A DNA stretch of 64,000 nt from Bordetella parapertussis (GCA_945878355.1 CAMCTC010000001.1:124001-188000), one strand, 5' to 3'. Positions 28,089-38,206 are shown, numbered from the stretch's first letter. Numbers and translations: made by a program. The notes: a model not told the origin generated them from the sequence alone.

Positions 28089-30271
28089 ACTCGCAAGACC
28101 ACGATCAACCTCAGTCTGAACTGCCGGGCGACGCAGCACCGGATGTCGCGGCGGCCAAGCCCCGGCGCAAGCGCAGCCCGCGGGTTGTCGACCCGCAGGC
28201 CTCGGAGGCGGCGGCTGAGCCGGTACTGCAGCCTGTCGCGCCACCATTGGACGAGGCGATCAAGCCCAAGCGCAGCCGTCGTAAGCCGGTCGAAGCCGTC
28301 GCTGTCGAAGATTTGCCGGCGGTCGTATCGGCGCCTGTAGTCGCTGTGCCCGAGGTGGCGGGTGACAACCCCGAGTCGGTCAAGCTGGTCAAGGTGGTCA
28401 AGCCCCGACGCCGCGTCGCGTCGCCTGCCGGCGCGGCGGATGTGATTGTTGAGCCGTCTGCGTTGTCGCCAGCCGTGCCATTCACCTCTGCGACCGAGAT
28501 CATCGGCGCTGCACCGGCCATGTCCGACGCTGTGGCCTTGGCGCCAGCGTCGACCCTAAGTGCTGCGCCGGACCTTGCCGATGGCACTGAAGGCGTTGGT
28601 GGCCGTGACGACGTCGAGGGTGGTGAAGGCCCGCGGCGCCGCAGCCGCAACCGACGTCGCGGTCGCCGCAGTGGGGCCGAACGTGGTTTGCGCGAAGATG
28701 GTGCGTCGACCGACGAGGCCAGCCCGCGCATGGCCGGCGCAGACGATGACGGCGATGACGGCGAACCCTCCGTTGACGAAACGCCTCGCGCTGCACCTCT
28801 GGATTCGGGCGAGACCTTCGCCGCTGTACTGTCAGGCGACTACGACGCTGAGCCCGCCGATGGCGTGGTCGCCACCGATCCTGAGCGGCGAGTGCTCGCT
28901 GCCGAACCTGACGCACCCAAGCTGCACAAGGTGCTGGCTCAGGCCGGCATCGGCTCGCGTCGCGACATGGAAGAGTTGATCGCCGAAGGCCAGGTCATGG
29001 TCAATGGCCAGCCTGCCCATACCGGTCAGCGCATCTCATTCGGGGACCGCATCAGCGTTGCCGGCAAGCTGATCAAGGTGCGCATTGCGCCACCGCCACC
29101 GCGCGTGATCGCATACCACAAGCCTGTGGGCGAAGTCGTTACCAATGACGACCCGCAGAACCGGCCAACGGTGTTCAGGCGCTTGCCCAGGCTTTCGCAA
29201 GGCAAGTGGCAGTCGGTGGGTCGGCTCGATATCAACACAGAAGGCCTGCTGCTGTTCACCAACTCGGGCGAACTGGCCAACCAGTTGATGCACCCGCGCT
29301 TCGGTGTCGAGCGTGAGTACGCTGTGCGCGTGCTCGGAACGCTCGAGGTCGAGGCGCGCAACCGCTTGCTCGATGGCGTCGAGATCGACGGTCAGCGCGC
29401 AGGCTTCAAGTCGATTGAAGACGGTGGCGGCGAAGGCGTCAACCACTGGTACCGCGTGGTGATCACCGAAGGTCGCAATCGCGAGGTGCGCAAGCTTTTC
29501 GACAAGGTCGGGCTCGGCGTGAGCCGGCTGATCCGTATCCGCTACGGCTGCGTGGTGCTGCCGCGAGGTCTGCGCCGCGGCTTGTTTGTCGATCTCAATG
29601 AGGCCGAGGTGCGTGAGGTTCGGCGTTTGGCCAACGTCGGCCGAGATCAGCCTGGCGCTGGCCCCCGCCCGCCGCGCCAGGAAGGTCTGCCCACCCCGGG
29701 GGTTCCGCCCTTGCGCGAGGGCCAGGGTCTTGGCCGCAGCAACCGCCGAGGTGGCCCGCCGCCTCAGCGTGCCGATCGCGACCGACCGGAGCGTGCGACC
29801 GAGCGCTCGCCTGAGGCCCGCGCTGGCAGGACGCAGGAGCGGCGCGAGCGACAGCCCGATCGTGACGGTGACCAAGAGAACTTTGCGGCCATTCCGAATC
29901 CGCTGATGCAAACGTTCGACAAGCGCGCGATCCGCGAGGCGCGCCAGCCTCGGCGTGAAATCTCAGAGGATGGCCCGATCCCGAATCCGCTCGAGCAGAC
30001 CTATGACAAGCGCTTTGTGCAAAAGCCGCGTGGTTTTGGTGGTGAAGGCGGCGGTGGTCGCAAGAGCGGTGGTGCGCCAGGTGGCCAGCCCGATCCTATG
30101 AAGACATCGCTGGGCTATATCGGTGCCGATGCGTTTGTCCGCAAGTTCCAGGGCAATGGCGGTGGCGGTGGCGGTGGCGGTGGTCGGCGCGGCGGTGGTG
30201 GTGGCGGTAGTGGCGGTGGAGGCGGTGGCGGCAGTGGCGGTGGCGGTGGCCGCCGTGGTGGCGGGCGTTGA
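28085..30271 (+). CDS. rluB: 23S rRNA pseudouridine synthase RluB with long terminal extensions
   Basis: A 728-residue RsuA-family enzyme; E. coli RluB (about 290 residues) modifies U2605 of 23S rRNA. The enzyme core is residues about 275-530: S4 domain KLHKVLAQAGIGSRRDMEEL, then the catalytic domain with GRLDINTEGLLLFTNSGELA (Asp382) and EGRNREVRKLFDKVGL. The N-terminal 270 residues are low-complexity Ala/Val/Lys/Arg-rich. The C-terminal 200 residues are Arg/Pro-rich, contain the repeated motif IPNPLMQTFDKR and IPNPLEQTYDKR, then DPMKTSLGYIGADAFVRKF, and end in a Gly-rich tract. Extended RluB forms are known in betaproteobacteria; this one is unusually long. ATGA overlap with scpB. Confidence 0.93.
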   Translation: MNSQDHDQPQSELPGDAAPDVAAAKPRRKRSPRVVDPQASEAAAEPVLQPVAPPLDEAIKPKRSRRKPVEAVAVEDLPAVVSAPVVAVPEVAGDNPESVKLVKVVKPRRRVASPAGAADVIVEPSALSPAVPFTSATEIIGAAPAMSDAVALAPASTLSAAPDLADGTEGVGGRDDVEGGEGPRRRSRNRRRGRRSGAERGLREDGASTDEASPRMAGADDDGDDGEPSVDETPRAAPLDSGETFAAVLSGDYDAEPADGVVATDPERRVLAAEPDAPKLHKVLAQAGIGSRRDMEELIAEGQVMVNGQPAHTGQRISFGDRISVAGKLIKVRIAPPPPRVIAYHKPVGEVVTNDDPQNRPTVFRRLPRLSQGKWQSVGRLDINTEGLLLFTNSGELANQLMHPRFGVEREYAVRVLGTLEVEARNRLLDGVEIDGQRAGFKSIEDGGGEGVNHWYRVVITEGRNREVRKLFDKVGLGVSRLIRIRYGCVVLPRGLRRGLFVDLNEAEVREVRRLANVGRDQPGAGPRPPRQEGLPTPGVPPLREGQGLGRSNRRGGPPPQRADRDRPERATERSPEARAGRTQERRERQPDRDGDQENFAAIPNPLMQTFDKRAIREARQPRREISEDGPIPNPLEQTYDKRFVQKPRGFGGEGGGGRKSGGAPGGQPDPMKTSLGYIGADAFVRKFQGNGGGGGGGGGRRGGGGGGSGGGGGGGSGGGGGRRGGGR
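30158..30268 (+). repeat. GGTGGC-type repeat encoding a Gly-rich tail
   Basis: Tandem GGN codons, mostly GGT and GGC, encode a Gly tract with interspersed Arg and Ser at the RluB C-terminus. The G-rich strand has many short GG runs and is prone to slippage and assembly error. Confidence 0.85.
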
Positions 30272-30298
30272 CGCGCCAGCCTTCAGTTTGCCCGGTTT

Positions 30299-30318
30299 GC
30301 CCCTACCCACCCAGGGGC
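30299..30318 (+). terminator. Hairpin after rluB
   Basis: GCCCCT (30299-30304) and AGGGGC (30313-30318) form a perfect 6-bp stem with an eight-base loop. No T-run follows, so termination strength is doubtful. It lies just before the ndk promoter region. Confidence 0.35.
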
Positions 30319-30352
30319 TTGGCCTGCTCGACGAGCTTGGCGGGGCCCACGG

Positions 30353-30358
30353 TAGAAT
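30353..30358 (+). promoter_or_regulatory. Possible -10 element of ndk
   Basis: TAGAAT (5 of 6) lies 43 bases before the ndk start. No convincing -35. The same hexamer occurs before etfB and, on the other strand, before bamD. Confidence 0.4.
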
Positions 30359-30400
30359 CATCGGTTACCTTTTTTAGTCTCTGTTTCAGGAAGAATTGCC

Positions 30401-30826
30401 ATGGCCATCGAACGCACACTCTCGATCATCAAACCCGACGCTGTCGCCAAGAATGTCATAGGACAGATATACGCACGCTTCGAAGGCGCAGGCCTGAAGG
30501 TCATCGCCGCTCGGATGGCGCATCTCTCGCGCGGTGAGGCCGAGGCTTTCTACGGCGTCCACAAGGCACGCCCGTTCTTCAACGATCTGGTGAACTTCAT
30601 GATCTCCGGGCCGGTGATGATCCAGGCGCTTGAGGGTGAAGGCGCGATCGCCAAGAACCGCGATCTGATGGGTGCGACCGACCCGAAGAAGGCCGACAAG
30701 GGCACGATTCGCGCTGACTTCGCCGATTCGATCGATGCGAACGCGGTTCATGGCTCTGACGCACCCGAGACGGCTGCTGCCGAAATCGCGTTCTTCTTTG
30801 CTGGCATGAACGTCTACACGCGCTGA
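30401..30826 (+). CDS. ndk: Nucleoside diphosphate kinase
   Basis: A 141-residue NDK, the cytosolic enzyme that equilibrates nucleoside di- and triphosphates through a phosphohistidine. [15 protein letters not shown] opens the ferredoxin-like fold; the catalytic histidine is His117 in [12 protein letters not shown]. Length and all key residues are standard. The ribosome site AGGAAG lies 9 bases before the ATG. It heads a long rightward block of core genes; rlmN begins 38 bases after its stop. Confidence 0.98.
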   Translation: MAIERTLSIIKPDAVAKNVIGQIYARFEGAGLKVIAARMAHLSRGEAEAFYGVHKARPFFNDLVNFMISGPVMIQALEGEGAIAKNRDLMGATDPKKADKGTIRADFADSIDANAVHGSDAPETAAAEIAFFFAGMNVYTR

Positions 30827-30864
30827 GCCTCAGCTTTTCGCAGCGCCAGGCCGGCCAGCAGCTC

Positions 30865-32007
30865 GTGACAGCGGTCAATCTGCTCGATCTCGACCTTGAT
30901 GCGCTCGCTGCCTGGTGTGGCGAGCTCGGCGAGAAGCGTTTTCGCGCCGTTCAGTTGTTTCGCTGGATCCACCAGAAGGGCGAGAGCGATTTCGCTCGCA
31001 TGTCGGACCTCGCCAAGTCCTTGCGTGACAAGTTGTCTGGTGTGGCCGTGGTTCGGCCGCTGGCCTTGCTCAGCGAGCAGGCCTCGGCCGACGGCACGAT
31101 CAAGTGGTTGTTCGATGTTGGCGGTGGCAATGCGGTAGAGACGGTGTTCATCCCGGAAGCCGACCGCGGCACGCTGTGCGTGTCCTCTCAAGCAGGTTGT
31201 GCGGTGGGTTGCCGCTTTTGCTCGACGGGCCACCAGGGTTTCAGCCGCAACCTGTCGACCGGCGAGATCATCGGCCAGCTTTGGTACGCCGAGCATCATT
31301 TGCGCCAGCGGCTCAAGCTGGGGATTGGCGAGCGCGTCATCTCCAACGTCGTGATGATGGGCATGGGTGAGCCGCTGCAAAATTACCATGCGCTGGTACC
31401 TGCGCTGCGGATGATGCTTGACGACCATGGCTATGGCTTGTCGCGGCGGCGTGTCACGGTGTCGACCTCGGGCATGGTGCGCATGATTGATCGACTCAGC
31501 GTCGATTGTCCGGTCGCTTTGGCGGTGTCGCTGCATGCGCCCACCGATGCGTTACGCGATCAATTGGTGCCGCTGAACCGCAAGCATCCGCTCGATGCAT
31601 TGATGCAGGCCTGTCACGATTACCTGGCTTCGGCGCCGCGGGACTTCATCACTTTCGAGTACTGCATGCTCGACGGTGTCAACGATAGCGCCGAACAGGC
31701 GCGTGAATTGGTCGCGCTGGTGTCGGGTCTGCGCGGCAGTCCGCGTGTGTCCTGCAAGTTCAACCTGATCCCTTTCAATCCCTTCCCGGCGTCTGGCTTG
31801 ACCTGCTCGCCGCGCGACCGGGTGTTGGCTTTTGCCAAGGTGCTGCAGGACGCGGGCATTGTCACGACTGTTCGCAAGACCCGAGGTGAGGACATCGATG
31901 CGGCTTGCGGGCAACTCGCCGGTGAAGTGCAGGACCGGACCCGAGCGCAGCTTCGCCTGACACGGCCGGTGATCAGAATAGAGGCCGCATCGTCGGTCGC
32001 CCCATGA
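30865..32007 (+). CDS. rlmN: 23S rRNA / tRNA adenine-C2 methyltransferase RlmN
   Basis: A 380-residue radical-SAM enzyme that methylates C2 of A2503 in 23S rRNA and A37 of some tRNAs. The iron-sulfur/SAM motif is C-X3-C-X2-C as CAVGCRFC (Cys112, 116, 119). The N-terminal accessory domain includes [29 protein letters not shown] and [12 protein letters not shown] follow. The resolving cysteine lies near the end in [14 protein letters not shown]. The start is GTG, with a weak ribosome site. The stop overlaps the pilF start (ATGA), so the genes are coupled. Bacillus-type Cfr is excluded by context and length. Confidence 0.96.
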   Translation: MTAVNLLDLDLDALAAWCGELGEKRFRAVQLFRWIHQKGESDFARMSDLAKSLRDKLSGVAVVRPLALLSEQASADGTIKWLFDVGGGNAVETVFIPEADRGTLCVSSQAGCAVGCRFCSTGHQGFSRNLSTGEIIGQLWYAEHHLRQRLKLGIGERVISNVVMMGMGEPLQNYHALVPALRMMLDDHGYGLSRRRVTVSTSGMVRMIDRLSVDCPVALAVSLHAPTDALRDQLVPLNRKHPLDALMQACHDYLASAPRDFITFEYCMLDGVNDSAEQARELVALVSGLRGSPRVSCKFNLIPFNPFPASGLTCSPRDRVLAFAKVLQDAGIVTTVRKTRGEDIDAACGQLAGEVQDRTRAQLRLTRPVIRIEAASSVAP

Positions 32008-32813
32008 GGGCGCAAGAGGTATGGGTGGCTTGCGCTGCAGCTTTGAGCCTGGTGGTCGGACTGGTGGGCTGTGCGGCGCCCGCCGCGCTACCTGCTGATT
32101 CGCCGCGCACCATTGCCACGGCTTCAGACCAGACCGACGCCGAGCGGCGTGCGTTGGTTCGGCTCGAACTTGCCAGTCTGTATTTCGGGCGCGGCCAGTC
32201 CGACACGGCGCTCGATGAGGTCAAGCAGGCCATCGTGGCCAAGCCCGATATGGCTGATGCCTACAACCTGCGCGCGATGATTTACGCGGCGATGGGCGAA
32301 GATCGCATGGCTGACGAGAGTTTTTCCCGAGCCTTGCAGATCAGCCCAAGTCATGCCGCGACGCTGCACAACCAAGCCTGGTTCTGGTGTCAACGCGGTC
32401 GCCATGCCCAGGCTCAGGCGCAGTTCGGGGCCTTGTTGGCCTGGCCTCAGTACCGCGATGTTGCTCGCACCCAGTTGGCCCGCGGCCTGTGTTTCGGGCG
32501 AAACGGGCAGTGGGGCGAAGCCGAAGCGGCATTGATGCGAGCCTATGAATTGGAGCCAGCCAACCCTAGCGCGGGTGTCAACCTGGCCGAGGTGCTGCTC
32601 CAACGGCGCGATTTCGAGCGTGCGCGTTTCTACATCGCCCGCGTCAACGATGTGGCTGGAACTTCCAACGCGCAGACGCTTTGGCTGGCGGTGCGGATCG
32701 AGCGAAAGCTCGGTCGCGAAACTGCTGTGCGACAGTTCGGCGAGCGGCTGCGTGAACTCTTTCCTCAATCACCCGAGGCTTCGCTCTTCGAGCGTGGCCG
32801 TTTTGATGACTGA
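32004..32813 (+). CDS. pilF: Type IV pilus biogenesis lipoprotein PilF/PilW
   Basis: A 269-residue TPR lipoprotein. The signal peptide ends LVVGLVGC with the acylated Cys23; then come at least five TPR units ([62 protein letters not shown]; and so on). PilF/PilW is the outer-membrane pilotin needed for PilQ secretin assembly. The gene order rlmN-pilF-rodZ-ispG-hisS is the usual neighbourhood of this pilotin, which supports the call over a generic TPR protein. Start overlaps the rlmN stop by four bases; its 3' end overlaps the next gene by eight bases. Confidence 0.88.
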   Translation: MRAQEVWVACAAALSLVVGLVGCAAPAALPADSPRTIATASDQTDAERRALVRLELASLYFGRGQSDTALDEVKQAIVAKPDMADAYNLRAMIYAAMGEDRMADESFSRALQISPSHAATLHNQAWFWCQRGRHAQAQAQFGALLAWPQYRDVARTQLARGLCFGRNGQWGEAEAALMRAYELEPANPSAGVNLAEVLLQRRDFERARFYIARVNDVAGTSNAQTLWLAVRIERKLGRETAVRQFGERLRELFPQSPEASLFERGRFDD

Positions 32814-33663
32814 TACCCCCGATTCCTCGAAGTCTTCCGATGCCCTGCCTGTGCCGGTCCCTGCGGCTGCGGGTCACGCAGGTGCGATGTTGCGCGCGGC
32901 GCGCCAGCAGCAAGGCCTGCACATCGCTGCGCTGGCCGCTTCGATCAAAGTGGCGCCTGCCAAACTCGAGGCGCTGGAGTCGGGTCGCTACCATGAGTTG
33001 CTTGACCTGACCTTCACCCGTGCGCTGGCGCAGGCTATCTGCCGCGTGCTCAAGATCGACCCGGCGCCGGTGCTGGCACAGTTGCCCGACGTGCTGCCCG
33101 ATGGCTTGGGGCGGGTGGGCGCTGGTTTGAACACGCCGTTCCGCGAGCGACCAGGTCGGGTTGTGCCCGCTGACTGGGTGCCTTGGCGTCACCCTGTGCT
33201 GTGGCTGGTGGCCTTGCTGCTGTTGGCGGCTGTGGCTTTCGTGCTGGTGCCGTCGGCCTCGGTGCGCGATCTGCTGCCCGGCGAGAGCGTCAGCAAGCCC
33301 GCAGCGGCCGATGGCGGGTTGGCCTTGCCCGGACCTGCTGCGCGCAATACCGCCGAAGTTGCACCGGCAGCATCTGCGGACACGCCGCCTGTGACAAGCG
33401 CCGCTGCTGGCGCCTCGGTCACCAAGGGCGATGTCATCGTCGTCCGTGCGCTGAAGCCGACCTGGATCCAGGCCACCGACGGCGGTGGGCAGACACTGAT
33501 CTCCCGTTTGGTTTCTGAAGGCGAAACAGTGGAATTGACGGGCAAGCTGCCGCTGAGGCTGAAAGTTGGCAATGTCAGCGGGACTGAGCTCAAGTTTCGC
33601 GGCAAGCTGGTGGACCTGGGCGCTGCGACGCGCGACAACATGGCCAGTCTCACCTTGCCGTGA
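32806..33663 (+). CDS. rodZ: RodZ-like helix-turn-helix membrane protein
   Basis: A 285-residue bitopic protein. The cytoplasmic N-terminal half has an Xre-type helix-turn-helix (GAMLRAARQQQGLHIAALAA...KLEALESGRY, about 27-70), followed by one transmembrane segment (about 129-149, LWLVALLLLAAVAFVLV). An Ala/Pro-rich periplasmic linker leads to a DUF4115 domain ending KFRGKLVDLGAATRDNMASLTLP. RodZ links MreB to the elongation machinery and sets rod shape. The start is the ATG overlapping the pilF stop by eight bases; the frame is open for 87 codons upstream inside pilF but that part is a shadow. Position between pilF and ispG is standard for this family. Confidence 0.85.
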   Translation: MTDTPDSSKSSDALPVPVPAAAGHAGAMLRAARQQQGLHIAALAASIKVAPAKLEALESGRYHELLDLTFTRALAQAICRVLKIDPAPVLAQLPDVLPDGLGRVGAGLNTPFRERPGRVVPADWVPWRHPVLWLVALLLLAAVAFVLVPSASVRDLLPGESVSKPAAADGGLALPGPAARNTAEVAPAASADTPPVTSAAAGASVTKGDVIVVRALKPTWIQATDGGGQTLISRLVSEGETVELTGKLPLRLKVGNVSGTELKFRGKLVDLGAATRDNMASLTLP

Positions 33664-33719
33664 CAGCCGCGTTGAACATGCCTGTGCTTTGACCGCAACG
33701 ACTCTGATTTGTCTGATAT

Positions 33720-35003
33720 ATGTCCATTGCACTTCCTGACGATTTGCTGCTGATCACGCCTGCGCAGCCGCTGGCACGGCGCTCGCGCCAAGCCCGTGTG
33801 GTCTGGGGCGACCGGGTCGTCACCTTGGGTGGTGATGCGCCGGTGCGTGTGCAGTCCATGACCAATACCGACACGGTAGACGTGATCGGCACCGCGATCC
33901 AGGTCAAGGAACTGGCCATTGCCGGTTCGGAGTTGGTGCGTATCACCGTCAACACGCCCGAAGCCGCACAGGCCGTGCCACATATTCGTGAGCAACTCGA
34001 CCGCATGGGCATCGATGTGCCTCTGATCGGCGATTTTCACTACAACGGCCACACCTTGCTGACCGAGTATCCGGCCTGCGCCGCAGCGCTGTCGAAATAC
34101 CGCATCAACCCGGGCAATGTCGGCAAGGGACACAAGCGCGACCGCCAGTTCACGCAGATGATCGAGGCCGCATGCCGGCACGACAAACCGGTTCGCATTG
34201 GCGTCAACTGGGGCAGCCTCGACCAGGAACTGCTGGCCCAGATGATGGACGACAACGCCGGCCGCCAACAGCCCTGGGATGCCAAGCAGGTGATGTACCA
34301 GGCCTTGATCCAGTCGGCGCTGCAATCGGCGGCCTGGGCGCAGGAACTCGGCATGCGCGCCGAACAAATCATTATCAGCTGCAAGGTCAGCGGCGTGCAG
34401 GACTTGATCACGGTCTACCAGGCGCTCAGCAGCCGCTGCGATTACCCGCTGCACCTGGGTCTGACCGAGGCCGGCATGGGCACCAAAGGCACGGTGGCCT
34501 CCGCCGTGGCGATGGGTCAGTTGCTGCAGCAAGGCATAGGCGACACGATCCGGGTCAGCCTGACGCCGCAACCCGGTGAGGCTCGCACGCAAGAGGTGGT
34601 GGTGGCGCTGGAGATCCTTCAAGCGCTGGGTCTGCGAAATTTCAACCCCAGCGTGACCGCCTGCCCGGGTTGTGGCCGCACCACCAGCACGACTTTTCAG
34701 GAACTGGCCAAGCAGATCGACGACCACCTGCGCGCAATGATGCCGGTGTGGAAGGCCAAGTATCCAGGGGTCGAGAACCTCAGGCTGGCGGTGATGGGCT
34801 GCATCGTCAACGGTCCCGGCGAGAGCAAGCATGCAGACATCGGCATCAGCCTGCCCGGCACTGGCGAGGCACCGGCAGCGCCCGTTTTCATCGATGGTCA
34901 GAAAGCGATGACGCTGCGGGGTGCTGGCATCGCGCAGGAGTTCCACCGCATCGTCGAGGACTATATCGAGCGCCGCTTCGGCGCCGCTGTCGAGCTTCGC
35001 TGA
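33720..35003 (+). CDS. ispG: 4-hydroxy-3-methylbut-2-enyl diphosphate synthase
   Basis: A 427-residue 4Fe-4S enzyme, the penultimate step of the MEP isoprenoid pathway (GcpE). The TIM-barrel half contains [12 protein letters not shown] (about 43-54), [15 protein letters not shown] and [14 protein letters not shown]; the cluster ligands are in CPGCGR (Cys315 and Cys318) and [10 protein letters not shown] (about Cys361) with the nearby glutamate. Complete and of the size usual in beta- and gammaproteobacteria. ATG lies 56 bases after rodZ. dxr, the committing enzyme of the same pathway, lies at 59.1-60.3 kb. Confidence 0.97.
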   Translation: MSIALPDDLLLITPAQPLARRSRQARVVWGDRVVTLGGDAPVRVQSMTNTDTVDVIGTAIQVKELAIAGSELVRITVNTPEAAQAVPHIREQLDRMGIDVPLIGDFHYNGHTLLTEYPACAAALSKYRINPGNVGKGHKRDRQFTQMIEAACRHDKPVRIGVNWGSLDQELLAQMMDDNAGRQQPWDAKQVMYQALIQSALQSAAWAQELGMRAEQIIISCKVSGVQDLITVYQALSSRCDYPLHLGLTEAGMGTKGTVASAVAMGQLLQQGIGDTIRVSLTPQPGEARTQEVVVALEILQALGLRNFNPSVTACPGCGRTTSTTFQELAKQIDDHLRAMMPVWKAKYPGVENLRLAVMGCIVNGPGESKHADIGISLPGTGEAPAAPVFIDGQKAMTLRGAGIAQEFHRIVEDYIERRFGAAVELR

Positions 35004-35081
35004 CAGTTGCCGCTCCCGCCGCGCGATCCCCGCGGGCTGACCCGAATTTGCATTGAGCGGCCCGAACGGGCTCGACAAGAC

Positions 35082-36368
35082 ATGGCAGAAACACTGCAAG
35101 CCGTCAAAGGCATGAACGACATCCTGCCGCCGGAATCTCGACGCTGGGAGTGGCTCGAAGACAGGCTGCGCGCGCTGATGCGCCGCTACGGCTACCAGAA
35201 CATTCGAACCCCGATCGTCGAGCCCACGCCGCTGTTCGTGCGCGGCCTGGGCGAGGTGACCGACATCGTCGAAAAAGAGATGTACTCTTTTGTCGACAGC
35301 ATGAATGGCGACCCGCTGACGCTCAGACCCGAAAATACCGCGGGTGTGGTTCGTGCGGCGATCGAGCACTCGATGCTCTACGACGGCGGCAAGCGCCTGT
35401 ACTACATCGGCCCGATGTTCCGACACGAGCGGCCGCAGCGCGGGCGCTACCGCCAGTTTCACCAGGTGGGCGTGGAGGCGCTGGGTTTTGGCGGACCGGA
35501 GACCGATGCCGAGGTGATCCTGATGGCGCGCGCACTGTGGCGCGACCTGGGTTTGGCCGATGTGCGCCTGGAGATCAACAGCCTGGGTGTGCCCGATGAG
35601 CGCCGCGCCCACCGGGCTGCGCTGATCGCCTACTTCGAGGCTCATGCCGATCAACTCGACGCTGAGGCCCAGCGCCGCCTGCACAGTAACCCGCTTCGCA
35701 TCCTCGACACCAAGAACCCGGCGATGCAAGGCTTGGTCGACGCTGCACCGCAGTTGATGAGCTTCCTGGGTGAGGGCTCGCTCAAGCATCTGGACGCGGT
35801 CAGGTCTGCTCTCGACGCCGTGGGTCAGGCCTACACCATCAACCCGCGCCTGGTGCGCGGCATGGATTACTACACGCACACGGTGTTTGAGTGGATGAGC
35901 CCCAAGCTCGGCGCCCAGGGCACGATTTGCGGTGGCGGACGCTACGACGGGCTGGTCGAGATGATTGGCGGCAAGCCTGCGCCTGGCGTGGGCTGGGGCA
36001 TGGGCTTGGAGCGGGTGCTCGATCTGCTGATGCAAAGCGGGATCGAGCCCCCTGTTCTGGCCCCCGATGTGTACGCGGTCTTGCCCGATGCCGCAGCGCT
36101 GAGCCCAGCCATCGCCTTGGTCGAGACGCTGCGTGAAGCGGGTGTCACGGTGGTGATGCATGCTGGCGGCGCGGCCGGCCTTGGCAGCATGAAATCGCAG
36201 TTCAAGAAAGCCGACGCCAGTGGCGCTCGCCATGCGCTGGTGTTCGGCGCCAGCGAATTGGCGCAAGGCATGGTGGCGGTAAAACCGCTGCGCGATGCCA
36301 CCGTGCCGCAGGTGCTGCGCCCCCTGGTCGGCGCTGCCGCCTGGGCCCATGAACTGCGCAACGCATAA
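35082..36368 (+). CDS. hisS: Histidyl-tRNA synthetase
   Basis: A 428-residue class II aminoacyl-tRNA synthetase. Motif 2 appears as [20 protein letters not shown] (about 113-132), the histidine-specific segment as [15 protein letters not shown] (about 258-272), motif 3 in [15 protein letters not shown], and the anticodon-binding domain follows to the end. The start is the ATG before [12 protein letters not shown], the conserved N-terminus; the frame is open 25 codons upstream. It is 78 bases after ispG and is followed closely by yfgM and bamB, the typical order. Confidence 0.98.
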   Translation: MAETLQAVKGMNDILPPESRRWEWLEDRLRALMRRYGYQNIRTPIVEPTPLFVRGLGEVTDIVEKEMYSFVDSMNGDPLTLRPENTAGVVRAAIEHSMLYDGGKRLYYIGPMFRHERPQRGRYRQFHQVGVEALGFGGPETDAEVILMARALWRDLGLADVRLEINSLGVPDERRAHRAALIAYFEAHADQLDAEAQRRLHSNPLRILDTKNPAMQGLVDAAPQLMSFLGEGSLKHLDAVRSALDAVGQAYTINPRLVRGMDYYTHTVFEWMSPKLGAQGTICGGGRYDGLVEMIGGKPAPGVGWGMGLERVLDLLMQSGIEPPVLAPDVYAVLPDAAALSPAIALVETLREAGVTVVMHAGGAAGLGSMKSQFKKADASGARHALVFGASELAQGMVAVKPLRDATVPQVLRPLVGAAAWAHELRNA

Positions 36369-36407
36369 TCGCAGGCTCGATCCCCGAGCAACGACGACAG
36401 GCCCTTC

Positions 36408-37076
36408 ATGGCGAATCCGCTTGACCTGCAAGAGCAGGAACAACTCGAAGATATCAAGGCTTTCTGGAAGCAGTACGGCAATCTGATCGCCTGGCTGATC
36501 ACCGCTTGCCTGCTTGCCTACGCCGGATGGAACGGTTGGGGTTGGTACCAGCGCGACCAGACCGCCAAGGCTGGCGTGGTGTTTGATGAACTTGACAAAG
36601 CTGCCGCTGCTGGTGATGCGGACAAGGTGGGTCGAATCTTTGCCGATCTCAAGGATCGCTATGGCCGCACGGCGCTGGCCCAGCAAGGCGGACTGCTGGC
36701 AGCCAAGGTGCAGTACGAAAAAGGCCAGGCTGACGCGGCAAAGACCAGCCTGAGCTGGGTCGGCGACAACGCCAAGGAAGAAGAGTACCGCAGCATTGCC
36801 CGTTTGCGACTGGCAGGCTTGTTGCTCGAGGCCAAGCAGTACGACGCCGCGTTGAAGGCCTTGGACGAGGCCAAGTCCAAGGAATTTTCGGCCCTGGTGG
36901 CCGACCGCCGCGGCGATGTACTGCTGGCCCAAGGCAAGAAGGAGCAAGCTCTGGCCGCCTACCAGATCGCCTTCAAGGACATGGGTGACAAGCAGGACTA
37001 CCGCCACCTGATCGAAGCCAAGCTCACCGCGCTGGCTGCGCCGCCCGCACCGACCGCGTCGGGAGCTGCCAAGTGA
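36408..37076 (+). CDS. yfgM: YfgM-type ancillary SecYEG translocon subunit
   Basis: A 222-residue membrane-anchored TPR protein. The N-terminal LQEQEQLEDIKAFWKQYG is typical; one transmembrane segment follows (about 25-46, LIAWLITACLLAYAGWNGW). The periplasmic domain has TPR-like helices (ARLRLAGLLLEAKQYDAALKALD; ADRRGDVLLAQGKKEQALAAYQ). YfgM associates with PpiD at SecYEG and links translocation to periplasmic chaperones. Placement between hisS and bamB is the same as in E. coli. Its TGA overlaps the bamB GTG start as GTGA, implying coupling. Confidence 0.9.
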   Translation: MANPLDLQEQEQLEDIKAFWKQYGNLIAWLITACLLAYAGWNGWGWYQRDQTAKAGVVFDELDKAAAAGDADKVGRIFADLKDRYGRTALAQQGGLLAAKVQYEKGQADAAKTSLSWVGDNAKEEEYRSIARLRLAGLLLEAKQYDAALKALDEAKSKEFSALVADRRGDVLLAQGKKEQALAAYQIAFKDMGDKQDYRHLIEAKLTALAAPPAPTASGAAK

Positions 37077-38200
37077 CACGTCGTCTTGCCACTTGCGCAC
37101 TGGCATGGTTGGCTTTGTCGGCTCTGGTGGGTTGCGCGGCTGACAAGCCCAAACCCAGTGCCCTGGAGTCCTTCACGCCGAGGATTGCAGCGCGTCAGGT
37201 CTGGACTGCCAAGCTTGATTCAGTGCAGTTTGCGCTTGCGGTCGCGGTGCGAGACAGCAGCTTCATCGTCGCCGGCACCGACGGCACTGTGTTGGCGGTC
37301 GACGCGCAGAGCGGCAGCGAGCGTTGGCGAGGCCGGGTTGGGAGTTCGCTGTCAGCTGGCATCGGCAGCGATGGGCGATTTGCAGCGGTCGTGACCCGTG
37401 ACAACGAACTCGTGGTGATGGACAAGGGCGCCAAGCTGTGGAGCGCCAGGTTGTCGTCTCGCACCAGCACTGCGCCGGTGGTGGCAGGCGAGCGGGTGTT
37501 CGTGATCGGTGTGGACCGCGTGGTCCATGCCTTCGACGCGATCGACGGCCGCCGGCTGTGGACTTTTCAGCGGGCCGGCGAGGCGCTCACGCTGGCCCAA
37601 CCCGGCGTACTCGCCGCTTTCAAGAACACTTTGGTCGCGGGCGTCGGCGCGGTGATGCTGGGTCTGGACCCGACTTCTGGCAGCGTTCGATGGGAACTGG
37701 CCATCACCTCGCCGCGCGGTACCAACGAGGTCGAGCGCCTGAATGATCTGGTCGGCCCGATGCTTCGCCAGGGGGACAATTTGTGTGCTCGCGCTTTCCA
37801 GACCGCTGTCGGCTGTGTCACGGTTGCTGGCACCGATCGTGCCACGCTGCGCTGGAGCCGTAATGCCGGCGGGCAGCAAGCCGTTGGCGGTGACGCCGAC
37901 TTCGTCTTCGGTGGTGATGCCTCGGATCGACTGAGCGCCTGGCGTTCGACCAACGGTGAACTGGCCTGGACCAATGAGCGCTTGCTGTACCGTGGTTTGA
38001 GCGCGCCGCTGTCGTTTGGCAAGACGGTGATATTTGGCGACAGTGAAGGCCAAGTCCATCTGCTCGACCGTGAAGACGGCAAGACTTTGCTGCGACTGCC
38101 AACCGATGGGTCACCCGTCGTGGCGCAGCCAGTGCTGTCGGGCACGACAGCCTTGGTGGTCACTCGCAATGGTGGATTGTTTGCCTTTCGTTCAGAGTAA
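37073..38200 (+). CDS. bamB: Outer membrane assembly lipoprotein BamB
   Basis: A 375-residue lipoprotein of the BAM complex that scaffolds BamA POTRA domains. The signal peptide ends LSALVGC (Cys21 acylated). The rest is an eight-bladed beta-propeller with PQQ-like repeats: GTDGTVLAVDAQSGSERWRG, VVDRVVHAFDAIDGRRLWTF (read as VDRVVHAF...), DRLSAWRSTNGELAWTN, GQVHLLDREDGKTLL. Start is GTG overlapping the yfgM stop. A GC hairpin with a short T-run follows before der. bamD and bamA are in the same window but in separate units. Confidence 0.95.
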   Translation: MTRRLATCALAWLALSALVGCAADKPKPSALESFTPRIAARQVWTAKLDSVQFALAVAVRDSSFIVAGTDGTVLAVDAQSGSERWRGRVGSSLSAGIGSDGRFAAVVTRDNELVVMDKGAKLWSARLSSRTSTAPVVAGERVFVIGVDRVVHAFDAIDGRRLWTFQRAGEALTLAQPGVLAAFKNTLVAGVGAVMLGLDPTSGSVRWELAITSPRGTNEVERLNDLVGPMLRQGDNLCARAFQTAVGCVTVAGTDRATLRWSRNAGGQQAVGGDADFVFGGDASDRLSAWRSTNGELAWTNERLLYRGLSAPLSFGKTVIFGDSEGQVHLLDREDGKTLLRLPTDGSPVVAQPVLSGTTALVVTRNGGLFAFRSE

Positions 38201-38206
38201 TGCCCT

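Noticed and set aside
30158-30268. Possible CRISPR-like or tandem-repeat array
   Set aside because: It is a simple GGT/GGC codon run within rluB with no spacers. No CRISPR array is present anywhere in the window.
32545-32805. N-terminal 87-codon extension of the RodZ-like frame
   Set aside because: It lies wholly inside pilF in another frame; the ATG at 32806 gives a RodZ-type N-terminus.
33189-37106. 1305-codon reverse-strand frame antisense to rodZ, ispG, hisS, yfgM and bamB
   Set aside because: Long antisense frames are expected in GC-rich DNA with G/C third positions. It covers five well-supported genes and its His/Gln/Arg-rich composition is not protein-like.
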